From Bdellovibrionaceae bacterium UBA2466 (GTDB lineage: Bacteria > Bdellovibrionota > FAC87 > UBA2466): a stretch of 19,004 nt of DNA. The stretch is from assembly GCA_002342225.1 (NCBI GenBank), contig DDPO01000177.1:6788-25791 (forward strand). Reading direction: 5' to 3'. The translations under genes were made by a program, and so were the position numbers. Every line of letters starts with the position of its first letter. The stretch's first letter is position 1. Positions 15,105 through 19,004 of the stretch are shown here, piece by piece. The notes below the pieces were generated by a model. It was not told where the DNA came from and ran no database searches. It saw nothing but the letters and a program-made list of their open reading frames with translations.

Positions 15105-15240
15105 GATGCCGAAATTTAATGGTTAATTTTGATGGGGGAGTTGCGTCAGAGAGGCCCGTTCAAAGGACAGATATGTGTTTCGGGGCCACATATAGGGGGA
15201 GGAGGCAGCCCTCTCAACGGTCCTCTCAGACGCTTTTTTT
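15105..15240 (+). ncRNA. Putative free-standing structured small RNA with terminator-like closing stem
   Basis: Three segments at 15143-15147, 15149-15154 and 15156-15160 pair with 15229-15233, 15222-15227 and 15216-15220. This gives 16 pairs broken by only two single mismatches (A15148/A15228 and C15155/T15221). Inside are a perfect 7-pair hairpin (ATATGTG 15171-15177 with CACATAT 15187-15193, 9-base loop) and a small hairpin (15201-15205 with 15210-15214). The closing stem runs straight into seven T at 15234-15240. A T-tract exists only on the plus strand, giving direction. The nearest downstream plus-strand gene starts more than 1.1 kb away, so it is not a leader. No ORF fits it. Unpaired GGA triplets (15165-15167, 15198-15200) could bind a CsrA-type protein, but that is speculative. 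It does not match 6S, SRP RNA or tmRNA signatures I know. Confidence 0.5.
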
Positions 15241-15293
15241 ATTGAAACCGAGTCATTTACGTTCCGCTCGCCTCGGCTCAAGCCTTTAAAAAA

Positions 15294-16184
15294 CTATCGT
15301 ATTGGCCTTCCTCCTCTTGGCAATTCGAACCTAATGGGAGGTTGCGGTGAGTCATGCGTACCTCCGTCATAACTTGGAGAATACGGGACTTCAGGAATGG
15401 ACGGGGTAGTAGGGGTTCCGGGCCCTGAATAGTTTTGATTTGGGGGGGGAACAGGCGAAGTTCCTCCGTTGTTGGGCCAGCCTGGGTAATTAAAGTTAGG
15501 GAATTGAGGCCAACTGTATCCGGGAGAACCTGGAGGGGTGATCGGGCCTTGTGGGCACATCACGACTATGTTGTCGCATCCACCGTAAGGAAGTGGGGTA
15601 GGTGGAGGAATAGACGGTGGATATGAAGGAGTAAAAGGGTTGTAAGGTGAAATTGGGCTATAGGGACTATTGGGATCACTGGGAAAGGAGGGGGTAACAA
15701 TCGGGGGATAGAACGGACTAAATGGAATACCTGCTACAGGAGGAATCGCGATTGGGCCCCCTGGAAAAGAACCATAGCTAGGTAGATAGGGATTGATAGG
15801 ATTACACATGCCCGAAACCATGCACATTTGGGCTGCGTTTTGGTTGATTTGATTTATCAATAATTGATTAATTAACTGACTATTAGGGTCAATGGTTTGG
15901 CCAAAAAGGCTTGGGCTGTTCAAACATAAGTTGTTACCAATCAGTGAGATATTGGATGCTCCCGAACTCGGAATAGCTGCGTAATAAGTTGTATCAACAA
16001 TTGTGTAAACATCCGTAGCGAACGTGTAGAGGTTGTATCCACCCGTGGAGTAAGCTCCTTGATAGCCATTACCGGAGCACCCCCCGCAACCCAGACCAAG
16101 GTCAGAAATGATAAAGCCTAATACCAATAAAAAAAATAAACGTAACTTTCGCATCATCCCGAGAGGGAGCAAGCGATGTGCCAT
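15294..16184 (-). CDS. Proline-rich low-complexity exported protein
   Basis: The 296-residue frame is rich in Pro, Gly, Ser, Tyr and Asn. A signal-like stretch (MMRKLRLFFLLVLGFIISDLGLGCGGC) begins at internal Met10/Met11, so translation may start at 16157 or 16154 instead of 16184; no ribosome-binding site decides it. The cysteine after GLG (C33) may be a lipid-attachment site, although the lipobox is not canonical. Residues about 40-125 are Asn/Ser/Gln-rich, with INQLLINQINQNAAQ. From about 128 on, Pro recurs every two to four residues (for example PYSPISPYNPFTPSYPP). Such proteins are usually surface-exposed or span the cell wall. Six further cysteines could form disulfides. I recognise no family. 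Codon use looks ordinary and the frame is uninterrupted, so it is probably a real gene. Confidence 0.65.
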   Translation of the reverse strand: MAHRLLPLGMMRKLRLFFLLVLGFIISDLGLGCGGCSGNGYQGAYSTGGYNLYTFATDVYTIVDTTYYAAIPSSGASNISLIGNNLCLNSPSLFGQTIDPNSQLINQLLINQINQNAAQMCMVSGMCNPINPYLPSYGSFPGGPIAIPPVAGIPFSPFYPPIVTPSFPSDPNSPYSPISPYNPFTPSYPPSIPPPTPLPYGGCDNIVVMCPQGPITPPGSPGYSWPQFPNFNYPGWPNNGGTSPVPPPNQNYSGPGTPTTPSIPEVPYSPSYDGGTHDSPQPPIRFELPRGGRPIR

Positions 16185-16378
16185 CCCGCAGCTAAAAAAC
16201 CTGAGCTATCTTTAAGTGAATACAAAAAGAAAACTAAAGTTATGGGGTGAAAAGTTGTAGAATTAAGAAATTAGGGATTCGAATAGACATCTATTTTTAA
16301 CTACATACACTGTAAACAATTGGATCAGTTGTTGAGACGTTCTTAGGTCATCACCAATTCAAATTTAGAGAGGACCTC
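16185..16378. other. Divergent intergenic region
   Basis: This is 194 AT-rich bases between the divergent proline-rich gene and the PorV-like gene. AGAGGA, 5 bases before the ATG at 16379, is a good ribosome-binding site for the plus-strand gene. No convincing promoter pair or repeat was found. Confidence 0.4.
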
Positions 16379-17218
16379 ATGACTAGAAAACTTGTTTTTT
16401 TAAGTTTTATTTTTTCAACCTTCTATCTAAATGCAGCTCAAGATTTTGTTCCCATCCAAGAGCGCGCTCAAGGTCAAGCTTTGGCTGGGTCGGCGCAACT
16501 TAATGACAGCTTGTATTCAAACCCAGCGGCCAGCAGTTTTCTCAATGTGTACTCGGTTGACGGTAGCTTGTCCTTACCTAAAACTTTTGCTGTTTCTGTC
16601 TTAGATACAAAAACTTCCAGTGTTGGGGGAGCGGTTGGTTATTTCAGAAGACAAGCTGAAAAAGATTATTTTGAATCCGGTACATCGCCTAACAATGAGT
16701 CTAGTTACATTCAAGGTGCTAAACTTTCTCTGATGGGAAGACTTTCAGAGAAGATAGGAATTGGTGTTTCTGGAAAGTCAATCTGGGGACCTAACGTCCA
16801 AGGTAAAACTGATAGATTATACGATGCCGATTTAGGAATGATTTTTAATGGTGGGTTTTTTCAAGCCGGAGCATCATTGCGAAATGTTTTCGGTGGCAAA
16901 GCATTGATGCAGTTTTCAAGAGAGTACAGCATAGGTGCTAGAGCTAGTTATGATCAGATTTTATCGTTATCTGTGGCAAGTCAGTCTAGTTTTAATCGGA
17001 TCAGCCCTTATCAATATGGCATAGGTGTTGAGTATATTTCTCCGTATTATTTTGCTATTCGCGGTGGTTACCGAATTTTAGTTGAAGATCGTCAAAGTTT
17101 TTGGAGTTTTGGAACTAGTTTCGTTAGTCCAAGGTTGTCTTTGCACTACGCTGTGGAAATGCCCAATCAGCCTAGTAGCACGGTTGAGCACACGTTAGGA
17201 ACAACGCTGCTTTTCTAG
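16379..17218 (+). CDS. PorV/FadL-like outer-membrane beta-barrel protein
   Basis: The 279-residue protein has a signal peptide (cleavage after about residue 20, NAA-QD). Its mature N-terminus, ERAQGQALAGSAQLNDSLYSNPAASSF (28-54), carries the pattern R-x-x-G-x-A-x-A, then ND-x-x-x-x-x-NPA, typical of the PorV/PorQ and FadL-type outer-membrane barrel superfamily. The rest alternates Gly- and aromatic-rich strands (VGGAVGYFRRQ, KIGIGVSGKSIWG, FAIRGGYRILVEDRQSFWSFG) and ends with LGTTLLF, a terminal Phe as expected for BAM substrates. Cargo or partner is unknown. It is followed after 15 bases by a DUF1207-like gene, probably in one operon. Confidence 0.78.
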   Translation: MTRKLVFLSFIFSTFYLNAAQDFVPIQERAQGQALAGSAQLNDSLYSNPAASSFLNVYSVDGSLSLPKTFAVSVLDTKTSSVGGAVGYFRRQAEKDYFESGTSPNNESSYIQGAKLSLMGRLSEKIGIGVSGKSIWGPNVQGKTDRLYDADLGMIFNGGFFQAGASLRNVFGGKALMQFSREYSIGARASYDQILSLSVASQSSFNRISPYQYGIGVEYISPYYFAIRGGYRILVEDRQSFWSFGTSFVSPRLSLHYAVEMPNQPSSTVEHTLGTTLLF

Positions 17219-17233
17219 TTTCTTTCTTATTCA

Positions 17234-18025
17234 ATGAAATACTTAGCTCTCATTTTGCTTATTCTGGTCACAACAGAATCGGCCTTTTCATCTTTGGGTT
17301 TGGAGTTAATCCCTAAAGGGCGTCCTTTTAGAATGACCTTTGCGGATCCTAGAGAGGTAAGAATGGCGTTGGTTTTCGAGGGAAGCACTAAAATAGATGC
17401 CACCATTGGAAATTACTTCTCGCTTTTTGGCATTCGAAGTGAGGAGGGCTCCGATTGGTTTTTCCATGTTGGTTTAGAAGGGTGTGGATATTTTACGATG
17501 AGACAGTCCGACAATCGGTTTCCTCTTGAGACGGCCGATGGTCTCATTGGTTTTTACACTGAAACTGCTGTGGGGCCCTTTCAATACCAGTTTCGCCTGA
17601 CCCATATTTCAGCTCATTTAGCCGATGGAAGTACAGATGGTTCGATTGCTTACAGCAGAGAGACTGCAATTTTGAGAACAGGATATTTATTGAATCAAGA
17701 TACTCATTTTTATGCAGGCATTCATTACATGGTAAATACGGTTCCTAAACTCCCTCGGTGGACCTATCAGCTCGGAGCTTCATCCTTTTTCCGTTTTTTT
17801 GAGGGAAAATTGGCCCCATTTGCAGCTTTTGACTTAAAGCACAAGGGTGATGTTTCCGTTAATCCATCCTTGAGCCTGCAGCTGGGAGTCGCTTTTGGAA
17901 ATCCCCCGGATATCTATAAATCCTTCCGCTTCTTTTACTCGTACTTCACTGGTACTGACCCACGTGGACAGTATTACACCAAACACGTCACTGAACATTC
18001 CATTGGCATAGAGATGCAAATCTAA
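17234..18025 (+). CDS. DUF1207-like exported protein
   Basis: The 263-residue protein has a signal peptide (MKYLALILLILVTTESAFS). FADPREVRM (36-44) and FQYQFRLTHISAHLAD (116-131) correspond to the ADPR and FRxxHxSSHLGDE landmarks of DUF1207 proteins, a family of uncharacterised exported, probably barrel-forming proteins. The resemblance is to my memory of the family pattern and was not searched. Gly/aromatic alternation through to the end (FFRFFEGKLAPFAAFD, LSLQLGVAFG) supports an outer-membrane location. No Shine-Dalgarno sequence is evident before the ATG, so translation may depend on the PorV-like gene just upstream. Function is unknown. Confidence 0.68.
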   Translation: MKYLALILLILVTTESAFSSLGLELIPKGRPFRMTFADPREVRMALVFEGSTKIDATIGNYFSLFGIRSEEGSDWFFHVGLEGCGYFTMRQSDNRFPLETADGLIGFYTETAVGPFQYQFRLTHISAHLADGSTDGSIAYSRETAILRTGYLLNQDTHFYAGIHYMVNTVPKLPRWTYQLGASSFFRFFEGKLAPFAAFDLKHKGDVSVNPSLSLQLGVAFGNPPDIYKSFRFFYSYFTGTDPRGQYYTKHVTEHSIGIEMQI

Positions 18026-18042
18026 AAACAGATTTTCTTTCC

Positions 18043-18071
18043 TTGTTAAAAACCGATGGCTACTCGATAAT
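18043..18071 (+). promoter_or_regulatory. Promoter of the terminal lipoprotein gene
   Basis: TTGTTA (18043-18048) and GATAAT (18066-18071) are separated by exactly 17 bases. They would give a leader of about 55 bases before the ATG at 18133. This makes the lipoprotein gene a separate transcription unit from the DUF1207-like gene. Confidence 0.5.
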
Positions 18072-18132
18072 ATAGTGGGCTTTTGCAACAGCCAAAAACT
18101 TGCCGATCCAAATTTGTCTATGGGGGTAATAA

Positions 18133-19004
18133 ATGAAGAGAATCCATTTAACTGTTCTCTCGCTCATTGCTATTTGTTCATTAGTTTTTTTTACCGGTTG
18201 TGGGATCGTTGTTTACCCAGGGCAACCAGGCATGGTCACTAATAGCTATAATAAATTAGATTTTGAATACTTGGATGAGCCCGGATTATTTGTCTATGAA
18301 ACAGTTTATGACAATCGCGCTGGAGGTTCTGGTGTAGGGGCGATTGTGACCAAGTTATATCCCCAAGCAAAAACTTACACTTCTAATGTGAGAACTAATT
18401 CGGATGGTACTTTGTATCGCAGCAAAATTGAGTATGAGGGTGCCCAAATCCAAATGATATCCGTTCCTAATTTAGGGCAAGTCAACTTAAGTCCGAATCA
18501 TCAATTAATGTTTTTTGTCGACTATGCAGTTTCACTCGATGAGACAGACGATAAAAATATTGCAGAGTTACCGCTTTTCAAACAGGCTGAGCCGTCTCAG
18601 GAAATGAGTCCACGAGCTTATGAAACAAAAAAGATGAGATGGGACTTACTCAAGGCGGGAAATTTGCTTCCGAACGGCAATCTTGCTTATGACATTTGTG
18701 GAGTTGAATTAAAGCAAATAAAGTTTGTTCCCTCTCAAGTTGTTTCAGTAGAGACAAGTTTTTTTGGTAATGCGATCAAGGCTCAGCTGAATCCGCAAGT
18801 GAAATCTGAGTTTGCCCAATTTATCGAATCAAATTTTCCAAAAGGCTATAAAGGGCCCGTAAATATTTATGTCAAGGGAAGTCCAGACCCCATTTTAATG
18901 TCACTCGGAATAAATACTCTCAAGACTTTGGAAAGCTCGGGAGTAAAAGTTCAAAAAGATGTTTCTGATTCCGCAATGCATGAAATTTTGAATCGATTAA
19001 AAAG
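18133..19004 (+). CDS. Lipoprotein of unknown function, C-terminus beyond the window
   Basis: Translation from ATG 18133, preceded by GGGGGT, gives 290 codons with no stop before the right edge. The N-terminus is a lipoprotein signal (MKRIHLTVLSLIAICSLVFFTGC) with lipid-attachment Cys23 and Gly at +2. The mature part is mixed alpha/beta without transmembrane helices or low complexity. Near residues 65-75 is a Gly-rich segment (AGGSGVGAIVTKLY). Residues about 215-280 (KSEFAQFIESNFPKGYKGPVNIYVKG) look like a compact domain. I recognise no family. It probably acts in the periplasm, anchored to a membrane. Confidence 0.8.
   Translation, partial: MKRIHLTVLSLIAICSLVFFTGCGIVVYPGQPGMVTNSYNKLDFEYLDEPGLFVYETVYDNRAGGSGVGAIVTKLYPQAKTYTSNVRTNSDGTLYRSKIEYEGAQIQMISVPNLGQVNLSPNHQLMFFVDYAVSLDETDDKNIAELPLFKQAEPSQEMSPRAYETKKMRWDLLKAGNLLPNGNLAYDICGVELKQIKFVPSQVVSVETSFFGNAIKAQLNPQVKSEFAQFIESNFPKGYKGPVNIYVKGSPDPILMSLGINTLKTLESSGVKVQKDVSDSAMHEILNRLK

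Noticed and set aside
15105..15240. Identification of the structured element as 6S RNA, SRP RNA or a c-di-GMP riboswitch
   Set aside because: It lacks the SRP GGAA tip with GGAAGNAGCAG, the long central bubble and length of 6S, and the GEMM core sequence; it also has no downstream gene to regulate in cis.
17834..18088. Minus-strand open frame at the end of the DUF1207-like gene
   Set aside because: It is antisense to a gene with a signal peptide and barrel pattern to its last codon, and it covers the probable promoter of the next gene.
1..19004. tRNA, rRNA, CRISPR array, insertion sequence, phage or toxin-antitoxin genes
   Set aside because: No T-loop/anticodon pattern, regularly spaced direct repeat, transposase or integrase motif was found on either strand; nearly all space is filled by ordinary chromosomal genes.

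Overview
The window comes from a Gram-negative bacterium: it encodes several lipoproteins, signal-peptide proteins that look like outer-membrane barrels, a zinc-finger anti-sigma factor and a DksA/TraR-type regulator. Base composition is moderate and slightly AT-rich throughout. The lysine-rich tail on the DksA-like protein and the many cell-envelope genes would suit a Bdellovibrionota/Oligoflexia-like or former deltaproteobacterial lineage. That placement is inference, because no rRNA or other marker is present.

Region 1 (1-5760, minus strand) is a tight five-gene operon for reductive pyrimidine catabolism. In transcription order it encodes a CoA-acylating (methyl)malonate-semialdehyde dehydrogenase, dihydropyrimidinase, an N-carbamoyl-beta-alanine amidohydrolase, a class III aminotransferase, and the PreA subunit of dihydropyrimidine dehydrogenase, which is cut by the left edge. 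Read backwards, the order follows the pathway: uracil or thymine -> dihydropyrimidine -> N-carbamoyl-beta-amino acid -> beta-amino acid -> semialdehyde -> acetyl-CoA or propionyl-CoA. Gaps between the genes are only 4 to 22 bases.

Region 2 (5857-7728, minus) is a translationally coupled three-gene signalling operon: an ECF sigma factor, a membrane-spanning zinc-finger anti-sigma factor, and an exported protein with an STN-like (secretin/TonB N-terminal) domain. It diverges from rlmN (23S rRNA/tRNA adenine-C2 methyltransferase), which overlaps a HAD phosphatase gene by 4 bases.

Region 3 (9775-14315, plus) holds envelope genes. These are a five-helix membrane protein with a periplasmic sulfatase/alkaline-phosphatase-like domain that probably starts at TTG, a lipoprotein with M4-like zinc-metalloprotease motifs, a small barrel-like protein, and a thioredoxin-reductase-like flavoprotein lacking the CxxC redox pair. 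A strong bidirectional hairpin terminator at 14316-14346 separates this region from the convergent dksA-like gene.

Region 4 (14368-19004) contains the DksA/TraR-type protein with a histone-H1-like lysine-rich N-terminus. Upstream of it, on the opposite strand, is a probable free-standing structured small RNA ending in a T-tract (about 15105-15240). Then come a proline-rich exported protein (minus), a PorV/FadL-like outer-membrane protein followed by a DUF1207-like protein (plus), and a lipoprotein of unknown function running off the right edge. No tRNA, rRNA, CRISPR array, insertion sequence or prophage gene was seen. No gap between genes exceeds 300 bases.
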